Positions 55,556 through 64,000 of a stretch of DNA of 64,000 nt are shown here, piece after piece. The position numbers and the translations under genes are program-made. The first letter of the stretch is position 1; every line of letters starts with the position of its first letter. The notes below the pieces were generated by a model. It was not told where the DNA came from, searched no databases, and saw nothing but the letters and a program-made list of their open reading frames with translations. The DNA comes from Bacteroidota bacterium. Its GTDB lineage: Bacteria > Bacteroidota > Bacteroidia > Bacteroidales > UBA6013. The stretch spans positions 1 through 64,000 of the forward strand of contig JAIFMG010000041.1 of assembly GCA_020048645.1 (NCBI GenBank). Reading direction: 5' to 3'.

Positions 55556-57721
55556 ATGAGACAAACCATTATTTTCCTTTTCGCTTCACTGTGGATTTCC
55601 AACGCGATGGGGCAGGCGGACATATTTGAGATGAGCCTGGAGGAGTTGATGGACCTGGAAGTGGTAACGGCCTCGCAGTTCGAGGAAAAGGCCAGCGACG
55701 CGCCCGCCACGGTGCTGGTCATCACCCGCGAGCAGATGCGCGAATACGGCTGGCGCGACCTGAAGGACGTTTTCCGGGCCATTCCGGGCTTCGACGTCTC
55801 CTACGAGAGCGGGGGCGAGGTCAAGTCGGTCGTGGTGGCGCGGGGCGTCAACGGCAACAACAAGCTGCTGGTGCTGCAAGACGGCCAGCGGCTGAACCCG
55901 CTCTCCGGCGAGCGGTTCGTCTTCGGGCACAACCTTCCGCTGGACTTCTACCAGCGCATCGAGATCGTCTATGGGCCGGCCTCCGCCTTGTACGGGCCGG
56001 ACGCCTACGCGGGCGTCATCAACCTGATCACCCGCGACGGCGGGGAGCTCGACGGGTTCGAGCTGCGCTCGGGCTACGTCTCGACCGGGGCTTGGGATGG
56101 CTCGGCGCTCTTTGGCAAGCGGGTTGACCAGCACACGGACTTCGTGCTGGGCCTGCGGGCCTTCCACGGCCAGGACTTCGCCCTGCACGAGCACTACACC
56201 CACCCAGACGACTACGGCCCCGTAGGCCTGTACTCCGGGGCCTTGGGCGAGCTGGAGAACGAGTATCCGATCCAGAACTTCAACCTCCTGGCCAAGATCC
56301 GGCACAAGCGCCTGAGCCTTTCGCTCGACTGGCAGCGCTACTACGAGACCAACGCCTACACGGCACTGCCCTGGCTCTACGCCTACGTGCGCGAGAACGT
56401 CTGGGCGCAGGACCTGCGGCACCTGAACCTCACGCACCAGACCATCGACCGCGAAAAGTTCGACCTGCGGGCGAGCCTCTCGCTGGGCGACTACGAGGTG
56501 GACCCGGCCAGCAACTTCACCACGGTCAACTCGGATCTGACGCAAAAGGGCGCGGCCTTCAAATACGCCTACTCGGCCCAGATCCAAGGCTCCGTGCAGG
56601 CCACCTGGACCCCTTCCGAGAGCTTCTCGCTTGTCGCGGGCGGCCTTTACGCCTGGGTGAAGTCGTTCCCGAAGACCCAGAACTTGCCCGAGCCCTTCGC
56701 GGCCAACGGCGAGCTCATCGACGACCTGCGCTTCTACACCGACGCGCTGGGCTTCGTCTTCGGTTCCTACGAGCTGAGCGACCCCTACTTCGGGCGGCGC
56801 GATTTTAGCAACCTCGGAGCCTTCGCCCAGGCCAACTACCGCCCCATCCAGACCCTTTCGGCAACGGCGGGGCTCCGCTACGACTACAACAGCGGCTTCG
56901 GCCCGACGCTCAACCCGCGGCTGGGCCTCGTGTTCGAGCCGCTCGCGAAGCTCAAGCTCAAGGCCATGTACGGCCATGCTTACATCCAGCCCTCGAACTA
57001 CGACAAGTGGGAGAACTGGGCCATCCCCGGCTACATGCACATCCCCAACACGAAGATCAAACCCGAGCGGCTGCGGGCCTACGAGTTCAGCGCCAACTAT
57101 TTCCCCACACAGGACATCAGCCTGCGGCTGAGCCTTTTCCACAACGACATGCGCGACATCATCCGCCCCATTTCGGGCCTTACGCCCCAGGAGCACAACA
57201 ACGGCAGGGCCTTTTTCAACCCCTACGGCAATGGCGGCGTCGAGCACAACGGCAACCTGGGGCGCATCACCAGCCAGGGCATCGAGCTGGCCGCCAGCGC
57301 GCAAGTCGGCAAATTCCTGCCATCGCTGGCCTACTCGCTGCTGGAGGGCGAGGACTTCGAGAGCGGGCTCTCCGTGCCGAAGATCTCCACGCACAAGGTC
57401 CAGGCGGCCTTGACCTTCCGCCACCGGAAACTCTCGGCCACCCTGCACATGCGCTACTTTTCCGACATCCACACCTCGCCGCAAAACACGCTCTACGGCG
57501 AGCTGGGCGACAAGAGCTACCTCCTGCCGGCCAACCTGGCCATCCTCTACGCCAACCTGGTCTGGTCGCCCAGTGAGAGCCTCTCGGTGAGCCTGGCGGT
57601 GGACAACGTCCTGAACACGGCCTATTACGGCTCCTCGCCCTACAACGAGACCGGCTGGCTGGTGGCCAGGGCGCCGCAAGCGCTGCGCAAGAGCTCCATC
57701 GCCATCAGCCACCGCTTCTGA
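55556..57721 (+). CDS. TonB-dependent receptor
   Basis: Signal peptide; SLEELMDLEVVTASQFEEKASDAPATVLVITREQMREYGWRDLKDVFRAIPGFD plug; barrel ending SIAISHRF. Confidence 0.9.
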   Translation: MRQTIIFLFASLWISNAMGQADIFEMSLEELMDLEVVTASQFEEKASDAPATVLVITREQMREYGWRDLKDVFRAIPGFDVSYESGGEVKSVVVARGVNGNNKLLVLQDGQRLNPLSGERFVFGHNLPLDFYQRIEIVYGPASALYGPDAYAGVINLITRDGGELDGFELRSGYVSTGAWDGSALFGKRVDQHTDFVLGLRAFHGQDFALHEHYTHPDDYGPVGLYSGALGELENEYPIQNFNLLAKIRHKRLSLSLDWQRYYETNAYTALPWLYAYVRENVWAQDLRHLNLTHQTIDREKFDLRASLSLGDYEVDPASNFTTVNSDLTQKGAAFKYAYSAQIQGSVQATWTPSESFSLVAGGLYAWVKSFPKTQNLPEPFAANGELIDDLRFYTDALGFVFGSYELSDPYFGRRDFSNLGAFAQANYRPIQTLSATAGLRYDYNSGFGPTLNPRLGLVFEPLAKLKLKAMYGHAYIQPSNYDKWENWAIPGYMHIPNTKIKPERLRAYEFSANYFPTQDISLRLSLFHNDMRDIIRPISGLTPQEHNNGRAFFNPYGNGGVEHNGNLGRITSQGIELAASAQVGKFLPSLAYSLLEGEDFESGLSVPKISTHKVQAALTFRHRKLSATLHMRYFSDIHTSPQNTLYGELGDKSYLLPANLAILYANLVWSPSESLSVSLAVDNVLNTAYYGSSPYNETGWLVARAPQALRKSSIAISHRF

Positions 57722-57733
57722 GCGGTGGCCAAG

Positions 57734-57818
57734 GCCCAAAAAGCGGACGCGGATTCCTCCCAAAGAAGACATCCGCGTCCGCGATGGATAGGCAGTCCAG
57801 AGGAGCTTGATTTTCAGC
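57734..57818 (-). repeat. direct repeat containing a minus-facing terminator hairpin, copy 1
   Basis: gcggacgcggat...atccgcgtccgc plus gatggataggcagtccagaggagcttgatt.tcagc; near-identical to 58250-58335. Confidence 0.88.
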
Positions 57819-57870
57819 TTGCCCCAAGCACTTTCCCGCGAACCGGAAAGCCATTGGCCGCCATATTTTT

Positions 57871-58111
57871 CGCCAATGTTTTTTTGTCCACGAAAGGCAC
57901 GAAGAACACGAAACTTGTCTCACGAAAGTTTTTTTTGTCCACGAAAGGCACGAAGAACACGAAACTTGTCTCGCGAATGTTTTTTTGTCCACCAAAGGCA
58001 CGAAGAACACGAAACTTGTCAAGAACACGAAACTTGTCTCGCGAATGTTTTTTTGTCCACCAAAGGCACGAAGAACACGAAACTTGTCTCGCGAATGTTT
58101 TTTTGTCCACC
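57871..58111. repeat. tandem array, about 50-bp period (tttttttgtccacgaaaggcacgaagaacacgaaacttgtctc.cgaa)
   Basis: gtcca(c) motif at 57886, 57937, 57987, 58055, 58105, with an 18-bp internal duplication in one unit. Confidence 0.92.
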
Positions 58112-58120
58112 TGGATTCAA

Positions 58121-58217
58121 GTCAATAGCCCCTGATGAAATCCGGGGGAACCGCAGCGAACCAGACCCCCGTAGGGCTTGAATGCAGCAACCAAAACTTT
58201 CCAAGTCAATCTATGAC
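58121..58217 (-). repeat. REP-like dispersed repeat, copy 3 (inverted, partial)
   Basis: Reverse complement: agattgacttgg...tttggttgc...ccctacgggggtctggttcgctgcggttcccccggatttcatcaggggctat. Confidence 0.75.
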
Positions 58218-58250
58218 GCTTGATGGCTACGAGGCATAAGCGTCGAGGGC

Positions 58251-58299
58251 CCCAAAAAGCGGACGCGGATTCCTTCCCGAAGGAGGCATCCGCGTCCGC
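58251..58299 (-). terminator. terminator of the subtilase gene
   Basis: 12-bp stem gcggacgcggat/atccgcgtccgc; on the minus strand followed by TTTTT. Confidence 0.75.
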
Positions 58300-58330
58300 G
58301 ATGGATGGGCAGGCCAGAGGAGCTTGATTA

Positions 58331-59998
58331 TCAGCGCAACTTCCTGAAATCCTGTTGGAAAGACACTCCGTCGAGCTCGCCGATGAGGGTGTATTCGCCC
58401 GCTGGCAAGGCTTCGAGGCCTGGCCATTGGCCCAGTTGGTGGCAGCCGGGAAGCAGGGGCTCCTGCCAGGCGCGCAGGGCCACGCCGTTCTTGTCTTGCA
58501 GGCGGAGCTCCAGGGCGGGCGCGCCTGGGGCCGCCTCGACTTCGACGCGCTGGCTGGCGCCGACGAAGCTGACGCGGGCCTTGGGATGGGAGGCCAAGGT
58601 GCGGCGCCCCATGCCCCGCAGGAAGGCGTCGGCCAGCAGGAAGTCGGGGATGCCGAAGCCGAGCTGCACGCTGGGCGACGCGTAGCGGTTGGCGCTGGCC
58701 TCGAGGGCCTTGATGACCTGCATGGGCTGGCGGTCGGGGTTGGCCTGCCAGAGGCAAGTCACCATGCCGGCCATGATGGGCGATGAGAAGGAAGTGCCGC
58801 TGGCCTGCGACACCCCATCGCCATAGGCGTTCTGGACGATGGAGTTGAGGCCCATCGCGCTGACGTTGGGCTTGACGCGGCCGTCTTCGCTGAAGCCCTC
58901 GGAGGTGAAGTAGGCGGGCGCGCCGTTGGACCCGACGGCCCCGACGGTCAAGACGCTGTCGGCATCGGCGGGGCTGGTGATCTTGCGCCAGGGCTCGTCG
59001 CCCGAGTTTCCGGCGCTGGTCACCATGAGCATGCCTTTGTGGGCGGCCCAGTCGCTGCCGATGCTGATGATGGCGCTGCTGCCGTTGAGGAAGGCGTGGG
59101 TGTAGTCGGGCCCAGAGTCGAAGTCGTTGTAACCCAGGGAGGTGTTGACCACGTCGGCGCCCACGCTGTCGGCGTACTCGGCGGCCACGGTCCAGTTGAA
59201 CTCCTCGACGGGGAACTCGCTGGCGGCGTCCTCGGAGCGGAGGAGCCAGAACTGGGCCTCGGGCGCGGTGCCGACGAAGGTGCCGGGCTTGTTGGCGCCG
59301 ATGGTCGAAAAGACCTGCATCCCGTGGGTGGAGGTGTTGAACTTGAGGGGCCCGCCGCGGACGAAGTCCCAGTGGCCGAGGACTTTGTCGCTTTCGAACG
59401 CGCCGACGATGCAGTCCAACGAATTGGCCTTGTAGAACCCGGCATCAATGACGGCCACCTGCATGCCCTGGCCCTCGAAGCCCATGCGGTGCAGGTCCAC
59501 TCCCTTGAGCTGCTCGATCTGGGCCAGGCCCCTGCCGTAGTTGTTCGCCTCCTCCAGCTCGGCCTGCCGCCAGCGCAAGGGCAGGACGGCCAGGGGCTGG
59601 GGCGCGGGCGGCGGGGCCTTTTCGGCGGGCTTGTCCAGCCACTGCCTGTCCACCACGAAGGGCAGGTCCATGATGCGCTCCAGCACCTGCGGGTCGGTGG
59701 CCACCACGCTGACGGCGTTGAACCACTTGGATACGTTCCGAATGTCTCCGCCAGCCTGGCTCACGGCCTGGCGGTAGGCGGGGTTGACGGGCAGGTCCTG
59801 CTCGGCCAGCCCGATTCCCATCCGCTGGCGGCGCTCGATGGACCTGGGCGATAGGAACTCTTCGGGGCGCTCGAGCGAATACGGGGAATCGTCCTTGTCG
59901 GTGAACTGGATCCAGTAGGTGTCGGGCGCGAGCGAGAACTGCCCGCTGGCCTCCAGGAACAGCCCCAAGGCGCCCAAGAGCAAGAAAGTCTTCTTCAT
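58331..59998 (-). CDS. secreted S8 family (subtilisin-like) serine peptidase
   Basis: Signal peptide; D in VAVIDAGF, H in STHGMQV, S in SGTSFSSPIMAG. Confidence 0.9.
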   Translation of the reverse strand: MKKTFLLLGALGLFLEASGQFSLAPDTYWIQFTDKDDSPYSLERPEEFLSPRSIERRQRMGIGLAEQDLPVNPAYRQAVSQAGGDIRNVSKWFNAVSVVATDPQVLERIMDLPFVVDRQWLDKPAEKAPPPAPQPLAVLPLRWRQAELEEANNYGRGLAQIEQLKGVDLHRMGFEGQGMQVAVIDAGFYKANSLDCIVGAFESDKVLGHWDFVRGGPLKFNTSTHGMQVFSTIGANKPGTFVGTAPEAQFWLLRSEDAASEFPVEEFNWTVAAEYADSVGADVVNTSLGYNDFDSGPDYTHAFLNGSSAIISIGSDWAAHKGMLMVTSAGNSGDEPWRKITSPADADSVLTVGAVGSNGAPAYFTSEGFSEDGRVKPNVSAMGLNSIVQNAYGDGVSQASGTSFSSPIMAGMVTCLWQANPDRQPMQVIKALEASANRYASPSVQLGFGIPDFLLADAFLRGMGRRTLASHPKARVSFVGASQRVEVEAAPGAPALELRLQDKNGVALRAWQEPLLPGCHQLGQWPGLEALPAGEYTLIGELDGVSFQQDFRKLR

Positions 59999-60018
59999 TT
60001 GGGGGAAATTTAATGGTG

Positions 60019-61449
60019 TCAAATTTTGGTATCCGATACGATTGGGTCCATCTGGCTTTTGATTTCCTGGGCGATGCCCCCGGCCCGCCGGCGGAGGTCC
60101 GCGTCGGATTGCCAGCGCCACCGCGCGCCGAGCTTTCGCCACCAGCGGTGGTAGTGCAGGGCGAAGATGCCCGAGGCCGGCAGGGACAGGCCGAAGAGCA
60201 GGTTGAGCCACCAGGGCCCGAACCAGAGGAAGGAAAGCCCGAAGAGCGTCGCGAAGAGGATGGGGAACAAAAATACTCCCCCCAGGGCGAACTTGATGGA
60301 GCTTCGGAACTGGGTGTCGGCGATCTTGCGCTGGGTGAAGCGTTCGAGCAGGAAATGGGGCAGGAAGCTGATGGCGGCTCCGTAGAGGAAGAAAGGCAGC
60401 AGCAGCAGCAGGCCCAGGGCGCGGCCGGCCAAGGCGGGCCTGGAGCTGGGGCGATGCGGGACCCAGGGGCGTATGTCCTTGGCCTTGAGCTCCTTGTCGA
60501 GCCGCAGGGCCTTTTCTTCGAGCTGGGCGTAGGCCTCGGGGTCGGCCTTGCGCAGGCGGTGCAGCCCCTCGGCGGAGCGCTGGTCGGCCAGGAGGCGGTT
60601 GGGGTAGCTGTCGTCGAGGCCCATGCGGCCGAGCAGGGGCAGGCGGTAGAACTGGCGCAGGAAGTCGTCGGCCGCGTAGTGCTTGAGGTCTCGGATGTTG
60701 AGCATCAGGCCCGAGATGCCGTCGGAGAGGCGGTCGCGGAAGGCGAGCATCCCCCGCTGCGGGTTCTCGAGGTAGGCGTCTCGGAAGTCGGCCACCTCGA
60801 CGGGCTTGCCGAAGCGGACATGGACGACGGTGCGGGCGTTGGTGTAGTGCCAGAGGTGCAGGCCCACGGGCACGACCTTGAGCCCGAGCTGCCAGTGGTT
60901 GCGCTCCTCGGCCTGGAAGGCGATGCGCGAGAGGCCCTTCTGCAAGACGCGCAAGTGGTGCTTGTCGATGTGCGTGGCCTCGGGGAAGATGGCCAGCGGG
61001 TACTCCTTCTTTTCGAGCACCTCGATGGACTTCTCGAAGATGCGCTCGTTCAGGGCCAGGGTGTCCTTGCCGTCGCGCAGGCGGAACACGGGCATGATGC
61101 GCATGAAGGTCAGGACGCTGGCCAGCCTGGGGTTGCGGAAGATGTCGGCCCGCGCCAGGAAGACCACCGGCCGCCGGGTGTTGAAGACCACGGCCAGGGC
61201 GTCCATCAGGGCGTTCTGGTGGTTGGGCGCCAGGATGAGGGCCTGGCCGCGGGGCAGGTTCTCCAGCCCCTCGACGTGTACCTGGTGGTAGAAGAGCCTG
61301 TAGAAGCCAATCACGATGCGCTTGAGCGGCTCGTGCATGAAAAAATGCTGGTCAACCCGGTCGATGAAGGAAAGGTCCAGCTTGGATTCTTGGCTCTCTT
61401 GTGGTTCTGGTTGTGCTTGTGTTGGCATGGGCATTGGGAAACGGTTCAA
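60019..61449 (-). CDS. PlsC-type 1-acylglycerol-3-phosphate acyltransferase family protein
   Basis: APNHQNALMDAL (HX4D), IFPEATHIDKHHLRVLQKGLSRIA; C-terminal TM segments. Confidence 0.85.
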   Translation of the reverse strand: MNRFPMPMPTQAQPEPQESQESKLDLSFIDRVDQHFFMHEPLKRIVIGFYRLFYHQVHVEGLENLPRGQALILAPNHQNALMDALAVVFNTRRPVVFLARADIFRNPRLASVLTFMRIMPVFRLRDGKDTLALNERIFEKSIEVLEKKEYPLAIFPEATHIDKHHLRVLQKGLSRIAFQAEERNHWQLGLKVVPVGLHLWHYTNARTVVHVRFGKPVEVADFRDAYLENPQRGMLAFRDRLSDGISGLMLNIRDLKHYAADDFLRQFYRLPLLGRMGLDDSYPNRLLADQRSAEGLHRLRKADPEAYAQLEEKALRLDKELKAKDIRPWVPHRPSSRPALAGRALGLLLLLPFFLYGAAISFLPHFLLERFTQRKIADTQFRSSIKFALGGVFLFPILFATLFGLSFLWFGPWWLNLLFGLSLPASGIFALHYHRWWRKLGARWRWQSDADLRRRAGGIAQEIKSQMDPIVSDTKI

Positions 61450-62432
61450 TCAATGGGTTCCTTGTCCTTGTCGGAAGAGGCGCGGCTGGGGCGTCCCAGG
61501 CGAAGGATATAGCTGAGCTCGTCCTCGGATACGGGAATCTTGTTCCAGAGGTAGGCCACCCCGAGGCCGGAGATGATGTGCCAGATGCCCCACCACGCGG
61601 CGATGAAGGCCATGCCGCCCTGCCCATCGAAGAGGCTGAATATCAGGACCAGGCCAAGGCCGCTGTTCTGGATGCCGGTCTCGATGGTGATCGTGCGCCG
61701 GTCGCGCTTGTAAACGCGGGCCACGGAGCTGGTCAGGTAGCCGGCGAACAGGGCCACGCCGTTGTGGATGAGGACAATGAGCATGATGTACTTGATGTAC
61801 TTCAGGAAGTAGTCGAAGTTGTTGGCGAAGGCCACCACGACGAAGCCCATGAAGATGACGATGGACAGGCGCTTGACCGGGCGGATGAACCGGCGGGTCA
61901 GGTCGGGGAAGCGATGGTTGAAGGCCATGCCCAGCAAAAGCGGGATGCCCAGGAGGATGAACACGCTCTGGAACATCTCCCAGGCGTCGATCTCCAGCGG
62001 TGGAAGGTCCGCCCGGCCCGTGTAAATCCCCCCCCAGAGGGCGAAGTTGAGCGGGGTCAGCACCACTGCCGCGAGCGTGGCGATGGCCGTCAGGCTGACC
62101 GACAGGGCCGTGTTGCCGCCCGCCATCGAGGAGATGAAGTTGGAGATGTTGCCCCCTGGACAACTGGCCACCAGGATCATGCCCATGGCCACCCCCGCCG
62201 AGAGGTCCAGGCTCACCACGACGAGGTAGGTCATCGCGGGCATCACCACGAACTGGGCCAACATGCCCACCCACACGGACTTGAGGTTCCGCGCGACATC
62301 CCGGAAGTGGGACATCTTGATTTCCAAGGCCACGCCAAACATTATAAAAGCAAGGGTGATGTTCAGCAAATGCAGGCTTTGGGGGCTGAAGTTGAGCCGA
62401 ATCGGGTCAAGGGCTTCGAGGGCTTCTCGCAT
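61446..62432 (-). CDS. bile acid:sodium symporter (SBF/ACR3-like) family transporter
   Basis: LAQFVVMPAMTYLVV...ILVASCPGGNISNFISSMAGGNTALSVSLTAIATLAA; 4-bp overlap with the PlsC gene. Confidence 0.9.
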   Translation of the reverse strand: MREALEALDPIRLNFSPQSLHLLNITLAFIMFGVALEIKMSHFRDVARNLKSVWVGMLAQFVVMPAMTYLVVVSLDLSAGVAMGMILVASCPGGNISNFISSMAGGNTALSVSLTAIATLAAVVLTPLNFALWGGIYTGRADLPPLEIDAWEMFQSVFILLGIPLLLGMAFNHRFPDLTRRFIRPVKRLSIVIFMGFVVVAFANNFDYFLKYIKYIMLIVLIHNGVALFAGYLTSSVARVYKRDRRTITIETGIQNSGLGLVLIFSLFDGQGGMAFIAAWWGIWHIISGLGVAYLWNKIPVSEDELSYILRLGRPSRASSDKDKEPID

Positions 62433-62690
62433 CTTGAGGGTTTCTTACGTGTATTGGGTCAGGGGAACGCACGGCGGCCTGTGCCCCGGGCGGCTAGCCC
62501 TGGGCGAAGGCCTTGCCAAATATAGCAATATTTGGCCGCCGTGGCCCCCAGGAAGGGCTCCAGCGGCCCGCGCTTTTGGCAGTTTGTCCGATTCGGCTTA
62601 TTTTCAGGGCTTGGCAGGACACCTCCAGCCCGCTGCTCCCGCTAGGCTGCGACTTCTTTTCCCTTCTGACCAGGAACACATTCTCTTGGA

Positions 62691-64000
62691 ATGAGCACCA
62701 AGCCCGATTCCCTCCGCGCGTCGATCAGCGAGCCCAGCGGCTCGCTGCGCAAGTTCTACACGGCCTTGGCCTGCCACTCCGCCTTGGGCTTCTCCGTCTC
62801 GCTGGGCCTGTTTTTCGCCCTGGTGGGCGATTGGCGGCAAGCCGTGGCCAGCCTGGCCTGGTCCGCCTATTTTGGGCTGCTCTCGGCCCTGGCCTTCAAG
62901 GACAAGGCCACCCGCCAGCTTCTCAGCCTGCTCATCCTGGGCGTCCTGGCCGCGCTGGCCCTGGTCGTTACGCTGGTTCCCAGGGGTTTCCTGCTGGTGG
63001 GCAACCTGTTCCTGTTCGCCGAGGTGCTCCTGCTGCTGGCCCTGCCCAAGCGGCGCTACATGGCCCTGATCCTGGCCATGCTCGCCGGGCTGGCCGCCGC
63101 CCTCTGGGCACGCTGGCGCGAGCAGGACCTTTCCGGGGGAATCCAGGCCGCCGAGCTCTGGACCATGGCCTTCCTCTCGGGCCTGAACCTGCTTTTCGTC
63201 GGCTGGACCATCGCCTCCCTGAAACGAGGCTACCAGGCCCAGCGGGAAATGGCCCGCGAGGAGAGGGCCAAGGCCCAGGAAAGGATCGAGCAGATCAACA
63301 GGCACAAGGCCAGGCTCGAGAAGCAGGCCCTCAAGCTCCTGGTGGCCCAAGACCGCATCCTGCGCCAGAGCCAGGAAATCGAGGCCATCAACAAGCAGCG
63401 CGACGAGAGCATCGCCTACGCCAAGAACCTCCAGCGCACCCTCATGCCCAAGTTCAGCGACTTCCGCGCCCACTTCTCCAACAGCTTCGTGCTCTACCGG
63501 CCCAAGGACGTGCTCAGCGGAGACTTCGTCTGGGTGCAGGACACCGGACCATCCGTCGTGTTCGGCCTGGGCGACTGCACCGGGCACGGCGTCCGCGGAG
63601 CCTTCATGAGCGTCCTGGCCATGAACTTCCTCGACGAGGCCATCAGCAAGCGGCTCGCGAAGGCCGCGCCGGGACAAGGCGACGACCAGCCGCTCTTCGC
63701 CTGGCTCGAGCCCAGCGCGATGCTCGAGGACATGCGCCACCGCATCAAGAAGGCCCTCCAGAACGGCGACGAGGCCTCCGCCCAAGACGGCCTCGACATG
63801 GCCCTTTGCGTGTTCGACAAGGCCAGCCTGCGCCTGAAGTTCGCCGGGGCCAACCTCTCGCTGGCCGTCGTCCGGCGGCAGTTCCTGCGAGAGCCCGACT
63901 TCACCTGGATAGAGCCCAACCCCTCGAAATGGCAGCCCAAGCATTTCCAGTACGGCGAGACGGCCTACTACGAGGTTCCCGGCGAGAAGGTGCCCGTGGG
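62691..64000 (+). CDS. membrane-anchored SpoIIE-type PP2C phosphatase (partial, runs off the window)
   Basis: Own translation from ATG 62691: multi-TM N-terminus, coiled coil, LQRTLMPKFSDF, YRPKDVLSGDFVWV, GDCTGHGVRGAFMSVLAMNFLDEA. Absent from the ORF track because it has no stop in the window. Confidence 0.85.
   Translation, partial: MSTKPDSLRASISEPSGSLRKFYTALACHSALGFSVSLGLFFALVGDWRQAVASLAWSAYFGLLSALAFKDKATRQLLSLLILGVLAALALVVTLVPRGFLLVGNLFLFAEVLLLLALPKRRYMALILAMLAGLAAALWARWREQDLSGGIQAAELWTMAFLSGLNLLFVGWTIASLKRGYQAQREMAREERAKAQERIEQINRHKARLEKQALKLLVAQDRILRQSQEIEAINKQRDESIAYAKNLQRTLMPKFSDFRAHFSNSFVLYRPKDVLSGDFVWVQDTGPSVVFGLGDCTGHGVRGAFMSVLAMNFLDEAISKRLAKAAPGQGDDQPLFAWLEPSAMLEDMRHRIKKALQNGDEASAQDGLDMALCVFDKASLRLKFAGANLSLAVVRRQFLREPDFTWIEPNPSKWQPKHFQYGETAYYEVPGEKVPV

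Noticed and set aside
57871-58111. CRISPR-like array
   Set aside because: The whole 50-bp unit repeats, with no unique spacers, and no cas genes are nearby.
1-64000. tRNA, rRNA and IS elements
   Set aside because: Scanned by eye for T-loop consensus, rRNA-like conserved blocks and transposase motifs and found none. A tRNAscan-SE/ISfinder run would be needed to confirm.

Overview
High-GC window that reads as a Bacteroidota chromosome. Markers are a T9SS C-terminal sorting domain, TonB-dependent receptors, two-component-regulator beta-propeller/Y_Y_Y sensors, SpoIIE phosphatases, and TTG-N19-TAnnTTTG type promoters. I support about 38 protein-coding genes and several hairpin terminators. No rRNA, tRNA, CRISPR array, prophage or IS transposase was seen. 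The dominant theme is envelope signalling. (i) A minus-strand partner-switching cluster (7.8-14.6 kb) encodes STAS, RsbW-like ATPase, REC-SpoIIE, a soluble histidine kinase and a giant propeller sensor whose phospho-acceptor His is replaced (VDRIINPL instead of HEIRNPL). (ii) A tightly packed six-gene minus-strand operon (18.8-33.5 kb) encodes nSTAND-TM-WD40, a TPR-fronted TonB-dependent receptor, a DRE-TIM lyase/synthase, a DUF2490-like protein, an NTT-like transporter with HEAT repeats and a cNMP-like domain, and a second His-less propeller sensor. This is my best candidate for an undescribed trans-envelope system. (iii) A YadA-head-like repeat protein is paired with a T9SS cargo. (iv) Several dispersed palindromic/REP-like repeat families include a 120-bp inverted pair that brackets about 10.4 kb. 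(v) A short leader ORF overlaps a hairpin upstream of a fatty-acid desaturase. All family calls come from reading motifs by eye; no database search was run.
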